A stretch of DNA of 64,000 nt from Stachybotrys elegans. Taxonomy: Eukaryota > Ascomycota > Sordariomycetes > Hypocreales > Stachybotryaceae. The notes under the pieces were generated by a model. The model did no database searches and had not been told where the DNA came from. It was given only the letters and a program-made list of their open reading frames with translations. Every line of letters starts with the position of its first letter. Position 1 is the stretch's first letter. The position numbers and the translations under genes are program-made. Shown here piece by piece: positions 31,318-42,291 of this stretch. The stretch covers positions 806,001-870,000 of the forward strand of contig JAGPNK010000004.1 of assembly GCA_020746835.1 (NCBI GenBank), in the 5' to 3' direction.

Positions 31318-32133
31318 ATGGCGCCGCTATCGGCATCTCCCTTCCGCCTCGCCCTCCGCCCTTCATCCTCGCCTATGCGCATGCGCCTTCGCCTCACACG
31401 CGCCTCCCACTCCGGCCCTCCCCGCGAAAAGCCAGACACGCCCCCTGTTCCCGGCCCCGTTCCCATCTCTGGCCCGGCACCCGCCCCGCTCCCTCTGTGG
31501 CAGCGCCTTGGGCCCTTGACTCGTGCCGCCGAGGCCTACAGCCACTCGCAGCGCGTGAGGCCCTACCTGACGCAGTTTGTCAGCGCCCTCGTCATCTACT
31601 TTTGCGCCGACATCAGCGCCCAGCGAATCAGCGGCAAGCCCTACGAGCCTGGTCGTACCGTCCGCGGTGTCTTTATTGGCACTCTCGCCGCCATTCCCTA
31701 CTACCGATGGATGCTGTACCTCTCCCACAGCTTCAACTACTCCTCGCGTTGGCTCTCGGTAGCCGCCAGGATCTTTGTCAACCAGACACTGCTACCGCCC
31801 TTTTTTAACTCCTACTTTTTCGGAATGCAGGCCTTGCTGTCGGGCGAGACGCTGGAGGCCGCCGTCGAGAGAATCAAGAACACCGTGCCCATCAGCCTCA
31901 TCAACTCGTGGAAGTTCTGGCCCCTCGTCAACGCTGTCAGCTTCCTGTTCATACCCGTGGAGCACCGTGCAGTCTTTGCAAACATCATCTCCATCGGCTG
32001 GCAGACATACCTCAGCTTCCTCAACCGGCAGGCCGAGACAGAGCAGCATGCTCACCCCTTACCCAGTTCGAAGCTTGTTGAAATAGACGCAAAGGCTACC
32101 GAAATGCTACCGGCGCCTTCCGCCTCAACATAA
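31318..32133 (+). CDS. Mpv17/PMP22 family membrane protein
   Basis: An intronless frame of 271 residues starts at an ATG in good context (CTCACCATGG). The first 60 residues are Arg/Ser/Pro-rich without acids until about residue 40, as in a mitochondrial presequence. The Mpv17/PMP22 domain follows with several membrane helices. Family landmarks are the DISAQRI stretch after TM1, then DQ-less FFNSYFFGMQALLSGETLE and the C-terminal SWKFWPLVNAVSFLFIPVEH with ISIGWQTYLSFLNRQ. The W-P-N-F-PxxxR-type signature of the family is therefore present. Members sit in the mitochondrial inner membrane (Sym1/Mpv17) or peroxisome. I favour mitochondria because of the presequence. Confidence 0.9.
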   Translation: MAPLSASPFRLALRPSSSPMRMRLRLTRASHSGPPREKPDTPPVPGPVPISGPAPAPLPLWQRLGPLTRAAEAYSHSQRVRPYLTQFVSALVIYFCADISAQRISGKPYEPGRTVRGVFIGTLAAIPYYRWMLYLSHSFNYSSRWLSVAARIFVNQTLLPPFFNSYFFGMQALLSGETLEAAVERIKNTVPISLINSWKFWPLVNAVSFLFIPVEHRAVFANIISIGWQTYLSFLNRQAETEQHAHPLPSSKLVEIDAKATEMLPAPSAST

Positions 32134-32352
32134 TGAAAGCTTTTTACGGATATTTTTGCTTAGACGGCGCAATATGGATGGTTACATGTTAGACTCGGCA
32201 TGGGTATTTTCTGCATTAAACGGCATGCATATCGATAGATGGTGATACGCATCAGCATGGACCGGTGTTGGTCATTAGAACCTCAATTATATGGAAATGT
32301 CTAGTCTATTCAATCTGATACCCCAACGCCCAATACCCATGATGCCGTACTC

Positions 32353-34166
32353 TTATTTTGCCTCAGCTAACTTGACATAGCAGACTTTCGGGGTGTTGAC
32401 AAAGGCCTCGACCCGGTCGTCGGTATTCAGATCCTCACGCACCTCACCAAACTCAAACTCCCAGACCAGCAACGTCATGGCCGTCTTGAGGTTCACATAC
32501 CCCAGCTTCTTGCCGAAGCACTGCCTTGGCCCCGCGAGGAACGTGAGCATCGGGCCAGCGAGCGCGTCAAACACCTCCATCTCCTTGCCCGTGGCTTCGT
32601 CCGCCCTCCTCTTGAGCCACCGCTCTGGCTTGAACTCGGCCACGTCGTCGCCCCATGCGGGGGCAATGTTCTTGGCGTCCCTGCTGCCTTCTGATCGGAG
32701 AGATTCGTCGACAGCCACGGCCGGTGCAGTGTACGATGCCCCGTTGAGCAGCAGCATGACATCGGTGCCTTTCGGGATACGGCAGCCTAGTAGCTCGGTG
32801 TCGCAGGTGGCTGTCCGCCAAGTCATGCTGACCACGTCGACACATCGCAGCGTCTCCTCCACTACAGCGTCGAGGTACGGGATGGATGCTGCGTTCATCT
32901 CATCCACACTTGGCCGGCGCTCTTCGGCGTGTGCCGTGGCATACGCCGCCCTCAGCTCTGCGCGGAGGCGACGCTGGATTTCTTGGTGCTTGGACATGAG
33001 CTTTACCCACCAGGACAAGATTGCGCCACCCGTCTCGTAGCCAGCGAGAAGAAATCCCAGAACCTGGACCATGTCAGTGGCAAACTCACTCAAAATGGGC
33101 GTGGTACTGTACCTCGTCCCTGATGGCGGGGCTATAAAGGTCAGGCTCTCGCCCTGCCCTTTGCGCCGCATTCATTTCCCGCAGAAGTAAATGATCCAGC
33201 GCACTCTCGCTGCCAGCCTCACCTGTCACCTTGAGTCTTTCCAAGCTCTTGCGCGTCTGCCTCTCGATCAAAGCCCTGCGGGACCAGAATCCCCTTCCGC
33301 GTCGTGGGCTGACTACGCCAGCAATCACCTGGGCCAGTCGTGAGAAACGGTTCTGCAGTCCAACGGTCATCATGGGTGCAATGTCCAGCAGGGCTTCCGT
33401 GTCGGACGACATTTTCGCCGTGGGGAAGTCGGCGACACCACTGGTACTGTGTTGGCTAGGGAAGCTGAGGTTCTGTACGTGAGTGAGCTCTTGACGCAGC
33501 GAGGCGTCCATGTCTTCCATGCCGAAGGCCACAGCACATATACTGTCGAGAGTGAGGAAAAAGATGTCCTGGCTTGCTTCGAACGGCTGGCCGCCACCCT
33601 TTTCCATCTTGCTGCGCCATAGCGACAAAAGCAAAGAGGTTCGTTCGTACACCCGAGGCGCCGCAATCTTGTCTCGTCAGTTACCAAGAAACATACCAGG
33701 CGTTCAAATAGCGTACCTGTGATAAGAATGCCGGCGTCATCAAGTCTCTCAGCAACTCCCTATGGTACTTGAACCGCGGATCCGTGGACTTCATCGTGAA
33801 ATGGAACTCGGGCGCCACGACCCCAACAACCTTCGCGTGGAAGTAGCCCCGGTCAAACTCCTTTGCTCGTCTGGTGCAAATGTCCAGCACCTCGCGGTAG
33901 TCCGTCACCACCACAACCGGGCTGGCTTGGGTGAAGGGCCTGACGAAGATCTGGGAGATGGCGGAGCCGTGCCTTTTGGGGTGGTCGCGAATCCAAGCGC
34001 GGCGGTATTTGGTGGCCTTGATTTCGGGTATGTCGCCAAGAAGGCTCTCTGCTGCATGCTTGTTGTATGGGATTCCCGGCAGAGGGACGGGCAGCAGGTA
34101 GCGATACAGGGCATAGCAAAGCACGAGGGCGGTGCCAGAGGCAGCCGCGCCGACGAGGTTCCACAT
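32353..34166 (-). CDS. Cytochrome P450 monooxygenase
   Basis: Exons 34166-33717, 33667-33113 and 33063-32353 (two 49-nt introns, both phase 0) encode 571 residues. The N-terminal anchor (ALVLCYALYRYLL) is followed by a proline-rich hinge (PVPLPGIPYN). The oxygen-binding I-helix motif reads GFLLAGYETGG, the ExxR motif is EETLR, the meander has FKPERWL, and the heme loop is FLAGPRQCFGKK with its cysteine ligand. All catalytic motifs are present, so the enzyme should be active in the ER membrane with a P450 reductase. The substrate is unknown, and no clear secondary-metabolite backbone gene lies nearby. The frame is open 17 codons upstream to an ATG at 34217; the ATG at 34166 puts the anchor at the very N-terminus. 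Confidence 0.93.
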
Positions 34167-34312
34167 GCCGCTATGCTGAGTGTGGTGGGATATGGGATCT
34201 GCAGATTGTGTAGGCAAGTAAGTTGTCTTTGCGATCGGAGCTGTACATTATGGCGAGGTGAGCGTTGATCTACATATATATACTCGCTGCAAGATGAACC
34301 TCCAGCAGCCCA
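34167..34312. other. P450 5' flank
   Basis: A short AT-richer spacer contains ACATATATATACTCG (about 34271-34285) between the P450 start and the decayed coding stretch. Confidence 0.4.
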
Positions 34313-35230
34313 GATCTCGACCTCGAACCCAACTTGGATGCTGCCAAGGTGGAGCACCTCGAATATTATGTCCATTTGCGGCAATTTATGGATTTAGACG
34401 AGCTCGCAGATCAGCTTATCAGTTTCTACCAAGCCCTACCACGCGAAACAACTCAGATGCGGTTACATGTCCTGTGTGATATCCACATATGTATGCAAGA
34501 TGTGAGTGCATCTACCCACTCACGATGGCGCAAGGAGTTGATACCCGATGGAGAAGCATACGACGATTGGACTCTCTTGGCTGTTGGCGTCATCGTACAG
34601 AAAGGCGGGCCAGGGGTTGCCGGCTGCTGACTGTGATCCAGCGATATTTGAGTCATTCGCCGTTGCGCAAAGACATCTACTATCGCAACATGGCCTGATC
34701 GATAGACGACCGCCTCAGCCTACCATCGTGCTTATGCCGCCTTTTGTTCTCTCCCCTCAGCCTCATCCCTGTCCGATGTTGGAGTTAATTCTCACGCGAC
34801 CGCTTTTATTAACTGCGGCGGCGAACAAGCCTGCTGCGAGCGCCAGTTGCTGGGGTCAATGTTCTCGATCAGCCTATACAGCGTAGACGAGGCATCTCAT
34901 GCCGGGTGTAGAGGACCTTCACTATCCACCTGATGACGCAGAGAGTCTCTGGCAGCATCTGCATTTCCACCAAAGCAGCATCAAGATGCATTGCCAAATA
35001 TAGTTGAAGTTGAGCTCGTCAATAATTGGGTGTCCATTAGTCGTAAGCCTTTAGAGCGACAGATAATCTCGCCATTTGGAGAACCAAATTGGGGAGGACT
35101 ACAAGTTGCAAGAGTCTCAGACGACCCAGGCACAAAGCGCGCATAAGTTTGCTACGATACCCGCATCCTCCCGCAAGAGAGCCCTCGTGATGAGCTCAAT
35201 GTGAAGTCATCTCTGTTGTTGGCTTGACGT
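34313..35230 (+). pseudogene. Probable decayed protein-coding gene
   Basis: Three consecutive stretches look like parts of one protein but are interrupted by a frame change and stops. The first (34313-34630) includes VEHLEYYVHLRQFMDLDELA and QALPRETTQMRLHVLCDIHI. The second, in another phase (about 34625-34760), includes CDPAIFESFAVAQRHLLSQH. The third, back in the first phase (35003-35230), includes VSISRKPLERQIISPFGEPN and, after an in-frame TAA, VCYDTRILPQESPRDELNVK followed by a TGA. Amino-acid composition is protein-like while no ORF longer than 112 codons survives. Splicing might explain the first frame change, but not the internal stop codons. I do not recognise the ancestral family. 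Confidence 0.42.
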
Positions 35231-36887
35231 TGTAGCAAGAGAGCTTGCGCTGCCGACGGTGCCAGGGCCTGTTTGCTAACATCTCACCATGTTTTGTATC
35301 AAGGTAATCTCGAAGCGCACACCATTCTAGCAACATGGGCTGGAATAGATTATGAGTGTTTCTGCATGCTGTATATACAAGAAGCTTGCGCCGTACTAAG
35401 AATTATAAGTATATGAACAAAGCAGGATTTATGTCGAAGCCTTCCACCCTTCTCCGTTTCCAATCATGTATATCATTGATTAGGATACTGGCGCATCGCG
35501 AAACTTACCTTTGTGAACAGTACCCTGGGAGACCAATGCAGGTGTCTGCAAGGCAGCAGAGTCAGTGTAACCTTTTGTTGGGAGGATAACTGAACGGTAT
35601 GGACCGCGGAAAGACTTCACGAAAGTAATACTGGGCTATCCATCACGGGGCTAGACGGGGTGATACATGCACCCGCCAGCCATAAGAACTCCAAGCCGTA
35701 TCAGTACACAAGCGATATAGAAATGATTCTATGATGTACGTTCCTTAACGGTGTAAGAAGAAAAAGTACGATCCAGGACGGACGCGCACCCTGCTTTCAA
35801 CCCCAGGACGTATTCGCTGGGCATGGGGATTTAAAGTAGTTAGCAGAGAAAAGATGATGCATCGTAAAGAGGACAGACAAGCAAGACATAACACTGGCTG
35901 TAATCCGGTCTGCCTAAACATGAGCGCTGCATTGGTCATGACCTTAGCGACGTCTTCAACCTGCGTTTCAGCCTTATCCGTGAAACAAGACAAAGACAAG
36001 TAGACGTTACGCACTGCACTCTATCCAAATTTCTCACGTACGCTTATACCTGTATAAACAGTCTCAATTATTCATTTGTGTCATATCGGGTGGATTGTTA
36101 TGACATGACCTCTGCGTTGAACATCTACTTGGAATTGATCCAAGTCGTCTTTCCGGTCGCATTATTACACCATGTAGATGTGTCTCTCCTCCTCGCCGCC
36201 TGGACACAATCCCGGCGAGGCGTATTGGACACAAGCACATGTATTACCAGGGGAATGAACTGCACATGCCATAAGCTGTTGGAGTCATGTCTATCCCTCG
36301 TTATCCCAGCTATCAGGCGTCTTCCAGCATTGGAATAGCAACTCGATGGACAAGCTCATCAAACACAAAGCATCAAGAGCTCCGCGACAATGTCGAAATC
36401 GGTTGGATAGTTCGGACCTTTCTAGCCTTTGCCCCTGTATTTCAACATTTCAACACCTTCCAGAACTAGGCCTAGAATGGACCCCTTGAAGCTTGTCTCC
36501 ATCTCCGCAAAAGGGGCTTGCTGGGCTAATACCAGATGAAGCTCCACCATCCCCTTTCGACCAGGGCTCTTGGCAACGGCGAGGAACCAAAGAAGACGGC
36601 TTTTCGCTGCGAGAAATGGCTGAATCAGGCGATGAAGCTCGGGTCTACGAGACGGCTGTGCCTGTGCCACCGCAATGCGCCAACCAGTTTGAGGTCGTGT
36701 TTCTAGATCTTGGACCCTGATCCACCACTTTATCGCAGGGTCCCTTTTTCAAACATTAGCGTGCTCCAATATGAGGCGAAGGGGGTTTTCTGAAAAGCCC
36801 CTTCGTGCCCGTCCGTTCTCTAATAATGGCTTCGTCGACGACCTTTTTGCTATCGTCTAGCATCCAACACACCAGACACTGCCCAAG
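35231..36887. other. Gene-poor stretch, about 1.7 kb
   Basis: The stretch is AT-richer than average. Short coding-like fragments occur, for example a plus-strand stretch ending at 36718 (WQRRGTKEDGFSLREMAESG), but none has a full gene structure. They may be further relics. The final 150 bp are the promoter of the secreted-protein gene. Confidence 0.4.
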
Positions 36888-37760
36888 ATGAGGATACATG
36901 CATCTCTGCCAGCACTCTGGCTCACACTCTGCTCTGTCCCCCAGGGGTCAGCCCAGCAAGTGCCCTTGATGAGAGAAGAAAAGTCCAGTCTGGGTGCCAA
37001 CTTGTGGAAAGAGGCTGTTTCGCAGGCCAACGCCACTACTTCCACACCCGCAATCGGGTACCTCACCACCTCGCGTTACGGTGAAGAAATCCCCGGGTGG
37101 GAGGTCTCGCTGTCGATCGTGGGAAACTACCCTCGATCCTCATCGAGCAGCGTCTCGGGGGCCCAGATCAGCTACGTACCGCCGCGCAGCCTGCAGAATC
37201 GTACAGACGACGAGAGCTGGGGTAGATGCAGCATCCATGTGAGGATTGAGAGCCACCAAGATACCTCAGTCGACCAGGACTGTGGCGGGGTGATATCGGA
37301 TGAGTGTCGGGATGCATTGCTGCAGCGCGTCGAATCGGCGGGGGGCACCTGCGAGCAAATCTACGACAAGGAGAAAAACACAACGATAAGCGCGGCCAAC
37401 ATGTTTCCCGAAGTGTGCGGATTCCAGCCCGATGACATTCACGTTGGCTGGGATCGCTACAGTGTTGCGTTCCAGCAGCCCCTGGATGTGGCCATGCACG
37501 AGCCGGGCGACTTTGCGGCGTATGACCGCCTGTTGCGGACAGTGTGGCTTACGGAGATTGGCTTCTTCCAGTCGATTCCGACAGAGGACGGTTTCGAGTC
37601 GCAGTTTGCCAAATCACCGCGGGGCACCCTCGCGTGTCTTGCTCCAGGAGCCGTCGAGGATGGCAGCCGGACGTATCGAGAGGGCGGCGCCATGATGGTG
37701 AAGCCGGGCGTGGCATTGGCGACGGCCATGGTGGTGGCGCTGGCGATGGGCTTACTTTAA
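36888..37760 (+). CDS. Secreted, probably GPI-anchored protein of unknown function, 290 aa
   Basis: An intronless frame starts MRIHASLPALWLTLCSVPQG with cleavage likely after the following SAQ, a typical signal peptide. The mature part holds at least four N-glycosylation sequons (including NAT, NRT and NTT), and six cysteines, some in the DCGGVISDECRDALLQRVES stretch. The end is a small-residue hydrophobic tail (GVALATAMVVALAMGLL) with nothing after it, as in GPI-attachment signals. It is therefore probably displayed on the plasma membrane or cell wall. I do not recognise a domain. ACCAGACACTGCCCAAG directly precedes the ATG. Confidence 0.78.
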   Translation: MRIHASLPALWLTLCSVPQGSAQQVPLMREEKSSLGANLWKEAVSQANATTSTPAIGYLTTSRYGEEIPGWEVSLSIVGNYPRSSSSSVSGAQISYVPPRSLQNRTDDESWGRCSIHVRIESHQDTSVDQDCGGVISDECRDALLQRVESAGGTCEQIYDKEKNTTISAANMFPEVCGFQPDDIHVGWDRYSVAFQQPLDVAMHEPGDFAAYDRLLRTVWLTEIGFFQSIPTEDGFESQFAKSPRGTLACLAPGAVEDGSRTYREGGAMMVKPGVALATAMVVALAMGLL

Positions 37761-38757
37761 GGGGCTTGCGGGCTTGCGGGCATTTGACTTGATGCGTGGT
37801 TTCTGGGAGGCACTAGAAGGGTTTATCGGTCTACTAATTGATTCAACTGCTGCTCAGGTTGGCTGGGAGTTCGGCTTGAAGCTGTTACGTTCATGTATGC
37901 ATTTAGGGACACGGAAACGGAATACGTTGTAGATTTGCTATGGCCTTTTAGAAAGGTCAGCGGGGTAACGAAGATCTGTGACAGGTCAATTGGTTGAGCT
38001 GCTGGCAATTGGTGAGACTGTGTTAAGGGGTCGAATCGACAGCAAAGGAAAGGGGATGGGGATTTAACTGGGGCCGAGACATGTCGGTGAAGGGTTTAGC
38101 GGTGTGCCGTATGCTGTGCCGTGGCATTGGGGTGCAGCAGCAGGGGGAGCAATTGCTGGTTTAGATGAGGTAGGGATTGTGCGAATCCAGGGGCATAAGC
38201 TCTCGGGTTAGCTATCTCAAATACGACTCCGTATGGTGAAGGCAATTGGGACTGCAATTGATGATTGTCAGAGCAAACAAACCAGAAACAGAACAGAACA
38301 GAACAGAACACAACCAGGGCCCACAGCTCCTGCCGGCTCTCCCCTCATCCCAGTGCAAGTGCAGGTGCAGGTGCAAGTAAGTGCAAGTGCTGGGCAGATT
38401 GGCAGGAGCTAGGACACAAACAGAATCAGAAACAGGATAGAGCGGAGGGCGCTGTTCTGATTGGCCTAGGTCTCCACGGCGGCCCTGGGCCCTATCTTCA
38501 GAGCTGCTGCCCAGCGGGCTACAGGGATCCATTGGCCTGAAAGGTTAATCACAGGTGGTGGATGTGGGTGTGGGTGGCGGGTGGTGGGTGGTGGCATGGT
38601 GGATGAAGTGGTGGTGGATGTGCGTGTCGTGTCCCACAAACCCTTTTCCCATTCCATCCATTCTTTTCTCCTGGAGTCAACCTGCTCCCGCCTCACCTCG
38701 AACCTCATCCTCCTCTGCCGCCGTGTGACGTTCATCTCACACTGAGCCGCGCCCACC
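37761..38757. other. Intergenic, about 1 kb, with short tandem repeats
   Basis: This is the 5' region of the sphingolipid methyltransferase gene. It contains an (AACAG)5 array (38286-38310), a degenerate GTGCAA/GTGCAG array (38353-38390) and a (GTG)-rich tract (38553-38622), then a CT-rich leader ending CCCACC before the ATG. Confidence 0.5.
38286..38390. repeat. Two short tandem arrays in a promoter
   Basis: About five AACAG pentamers (38286-38310) are followed by about six GTGCAAGT/GTGCAGGT-type units (38353-38390). Both lie 370-470 bp upstream of the sphingolipid C9-methyltransferase ATG. Confidence 0.75.
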
Positions 38758-40445
38758 ATGACTTCCACCACCGGCAAGACCGTCCTGGAGAGTGACTTCA
38801 CCTACATCCAGACCCCCGACGTCGAGCCCTCTCCCTACGTCGACGACGACGTTGGCTTCCCCAACACCTCGGTAAGGAGTGCCCAATTGCACATGCTCAT
38901 CGTCATGCTGATCTGTCATGCCAGTCACCAAGCATCTACAACCCCGTCCTGCCCTTTGACGGCCCTGGAAATGAGGGCTTCTCAAACAAGTTCCTCTTTG
39001 GCGTCCTGCTCGGAGTCCCCTCCCTGCTGTCCTTCTTCCTCCTGGGTCTCGGCATCAAGACTGCCATCTTCCTTGGCATCATCCTCTTCTTCCCCCTTCT
39101 CGTCGTCTTCTGGACCTGGACCTCATGGATGAGCCCCCCCACCAACACCAAGGTCAAGCTGCCTGGCCGCCCCGTTGAGCACTATGTCACCTTCAAGGAT
39201 GAGCAGGACAAGGTTCGCTGGGCCGGCCGCTCCAAGGTCCCCATGCCCACCTTTGCTGAGATGTACCTCGACGGCAAGGCTGACTTCAACGGCGACTGCC
39301 TCGACATCATGGAGATGCGCCACGACTGGGCTCACTTTGGCTTCACCATGGAGACCTTCAAGTTCATCCTCGGCACCTTCTTCGTTGACATTCTCCGCCA
39401 CACCAAGGCTGTCGACGATGAGCAGATCCGCCCCACCTACGATGCTGGCAACGACCACTATGCCTTCTTCCTGGGTCCCCGCATGATCTACACCAGCGGT
39501 ATCATCTCCGACACCACCCGCGAGGAGTCCCTCGAGGAGATGCAGGACAACAAGCTGGCCGTCATCTGTGAGAAGCTCGAGCTCAAGGAGGGAGAGACCA
39601 TGCTCGATATCGGCTGCGGCTGGGGCACTCTTGCCAAGTTCGCCAGTGTCAACTACGGCGCCAAGGTCACCGGTGTTACCATTGCCCCCAACGGAGCTGC
39701 CTGGGGTAACGACGTCCTGAAGCGCGCTGGCGTTCCCGAGGAGCAGAGCAAGATTCTGTGCTGCGACTACCGTGATATCCCCAAGACCAAGTTCAAGAGG
39801 ATCACCCAGGTTGAGATGGGCGAGCACGTCGGTATCAAGGCCCTGACCGGCTTCTTCCGCCAGTGCTACGACATGCTCGAGGACGACGGCGCCATGTACG
39901 TTCAGCTCTCAGGACTTCGTCAGGCTTGGCAGTACGAGGACTTTATCTGGGGTCTCTACCTCAACAAGTACATCTTCCCCGGAGCCGACGCCTCTACTCC
40001 CCTCTGGTACTACGTTCTCTGCCTCGAGCGAGCTGGATTTGAGATCAAGAGGTATGTTCAATGATATGGTCCTGACGCTCTTTCATGCTAACAGACAGTA
40101 GCATCGACACCGTTGGCGTCCACTACTCTGGTACCCTCTGGAGGTGGTACCGTAACTGGCTCGGCAACAAGGAGGCCATCACTGCCAAGTTCGGCCAGAG
40201 GTGGTACCGCGTAAGTCCACCGTGTCAATCACCACCGCACACCGCTAACTTCTGCATAGATCTGGGAGCTCTTCCTTGCCTGGTCCACCATTGCTTCCCG
40301 CCAGGGTAGCGCCACCTGCTTCCAGTTTGTCGTGGTCAAGAACCTGAACACCACTCACCGCATCTCGGGCGTCAACTCGCAGAACGGCCTTCTCGGAGCC
40401 ATCGCTGCCAGCGCGGCGGCCGGCAAGTCGAGGATTCTCAAGTAA
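38758..40445 (+). CDS. Sphingolipid C9-methyltransferase
   Basis: Exons 38758-38871, 38925-40051, 40099-40210 and 40260-40445 (introns 53, 47 and 49 nt) encode 512 residues, the usual length. Two membrane helices lie near the N-terminus (about residues 60-105, including FFLLGLGIKTAIFLGIILFF). The SAM-binding domain is of the cyclopropane-fatty-acid-synthase type, with MLDIGCGWGTLAKFAS as motif I, followed by VTGVTIAPNGAAWG and ITQVEMGEHVGIKALTGFF. The third exon join gives FEIKSSIDTVGVHYSGTLWR. The enzyme adds the C9 methyl to the 4,8-sphingadienine base of fungal glucosylceramides in the ER/Golgi, affecting membrane properties, growth and virulence-related traits in several fungi. Strong codon bias suggests high expression. 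Confidence 0.95.
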
Positions 40446-40934
40446 TGGAACCAAGAAGCCTGCTGCACGGCGCGCAGGACTCTGGTCGACTGAAGGAATA
40501 GTGCTGCGTGCTGGCACAGAGGCACACAGTAGGGTTTATATGGTTATGGATGGTTATTTCCGGCAAGGTACTCTCCCGAAGACATGGAAGCTCTCGGCTG
40601 GTTTAATCATAGATTTGTGAAGACAAGGGGAAAGGTGTAAGGGAGGTATGCATCCAGCGTAACTGTTTGAGAGATGGAAACATGTACGGTCTCCGAACAG
40701 CGGCACGAATAACATAATAAATGGATGATGAAATGAATGATATGCAGCGGGTATGTACAGTCAAAGTCCATCCGAAGCACGGGACATGAGAAGGGAGAGA
40801 GCATTTGTTCGGGGTATCCCGGCCCAAGTCTAGCATCACTTCCATTGTAGGTCAAGCTAATATCCCATCGCCAATCGCGACATCAAAGCCCTAACGCCAT
40901 CGCTATGTCAAGACTCCTCTGCTGATACATGAAC
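40446..40934. other. Intergenic, 489 bp between convergent genes
   Basis: This is the 3' flank shared by the convergent methyltransferase (+) and ELYS-domain (-) genes. I see no gene. Confidence 0.55.
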
Positions 40935-41937
40935 CTATTCCTCCTGACCTTGGAGTCCAGCCCTGATTCCCTGCAGCAACGTTCCCCATTGGCCTCCCAC
41001 ACGATGCTTGCCTGCCTCGGCAAGTTGATCTCGAACAATCTTGCGAACCAGTACTGTGTCTTTTGCCTTCTTAAGGCTGTGCCCATCGCCCTCGGTTAGG
41101 TACTCCTCAAACCACTTCTCCTCCACCTTGTCGAGGGGGAAGAAGGCAATATCATTCTGTCCAGCGACGCCATCGAGAGCGTACTCGACCAGCTTGTAGA
41201 ACAAAGCCTCGCGGGTGTGTTCCGAGTGCGTGCGGGAGTACAGAAGGGCCTCGGAGATGCTCGTCTTGGCGAGGGCTTCGAAGAGGAGGCTGAGAGCGGC
41301 CGACGTCTTGAGGATCGGTTGGACAGCGTGGTAGTATGACAGGACGAGGCTGTAGTCGTTGTCTGGAGTATGTCGGACGAGAGCCGTGACAATTTCGTCG
41401 GCAAAGTCGGGGACGAGTGATGGGTGTGCGATGTACTCGAGGGCAGTCTAACATGGTCAGCAACGCCCTGCGCAAACGTCTGCGTGGTACCAACAGCAAA
41501 TTGTTCCCTATCCATGTGCCATAGACCCTTCATAAAGGTGTAGTAGCTCATTGGAAGTCCAAACTGGCTAGAAAACTTCTCCGAAGGCAGCAGCCGGCTG
41601 TTGACGGTGTCGAAGTCGAGAAGCACATAGTAGAAGAGCGACAGTTTGTGGTGTGTGGACATGCTAGCCTCACAGATCTGCTGGTGCAGTTGCCGCAGCG
41701 CCGCATCGTTCTTGGGAGGGTAGATCTTTGCTGCGAAGTGTCAGTTCCGCACTTGAGTCAACAAAAGACGCATCAACACCCACCCTTAGAAAGACCCAAC
41801 GCCTTCAGCACTCGATCGATGAAGAGCACGCCATCTAGCGTCTTGCGATGCGTCTCAATGGAATGGACAATGTCGCGGCCATAGGCAAACTCGAGATTCG
41901 GCGGGAAGACCTGAGAGAAATCGCGGTAGTTGGCCAT
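40935..41937 (-). CDS. ELYS-domain nuclear pore protein (Ely5-like)
   Basis: Exons 41937-41784, 41730-41495 and 41447-40935 (introns 53 and 47 nt) encode 300 residues. The product starts MANYRDFSQVFPPNLEFAYG and is all-helical, fitting the ELYS domain: FIDRVLKALGLSKAKIYPP, FYYVLLDFDTVNSRLLPSEK, YYTFMKGLWHMDREQFATAL and LEYIAHPSLVPDFADEIVTA. ELYS/Ely5 proteins bind the outer ring (Nup107-160/Nup84 complex) of the nuclear pore; fungal forms are short and lack the long vertebrate AT-hook tail, as here. The second intron begins GTTGGT, a weak donor, but it is the one that keeps the frame across the family block. The gene is divergent from SMC4 with 354 bp between the ATGs. Confidence 0.85.
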
Positions 41938-42291
41938 TTTTGCGACGACGGATGCAGCACTGGCAGCGCGTCAACAGTGTTTGTCCGCTGAAGCCATCGC
42001 CAAAATCATTATGGAGAAGAAGCTTTATCGCGTCATCACGTGGATTGCGATAACGGCCAGCCAATCAGCCACACCATGCTCCCAGGGTTGAGGTGGGGTC
42101 TGTGTGATTGTTTACAAGCACGCATTGGGAGATTCCTAAACAAACGCGGGGCGCAACCACTTTAACAACCAACGCGCCCAACGAGAGGCGGTCGATTCAC
42201 TCCTTGATTCACTTAACCCGGCAGGTTCCAATCATTTGGCGACTTGATTCAGCTCGTCCCTTTTTAATAGTTGTTTCTTTTTTGCGCCACC
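41938..42291. promoter_or_regulatory. Bidirectional promoter of ELYS-domain gene and SMC4, with two ACGCG cores
   Basis: The 354-bp gap serves both genes. Two ACGCG cores lie at 42144-42148 and 42172-42176, 28 bp apart. ACGCG is the core of the MluI cell-cycle box bound by MBF-type APSES factors at the G1/S transition. This fits a cell-cycle-regulated condensin gene, but the sites are short and the link is inference. Confidence 0.4.
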
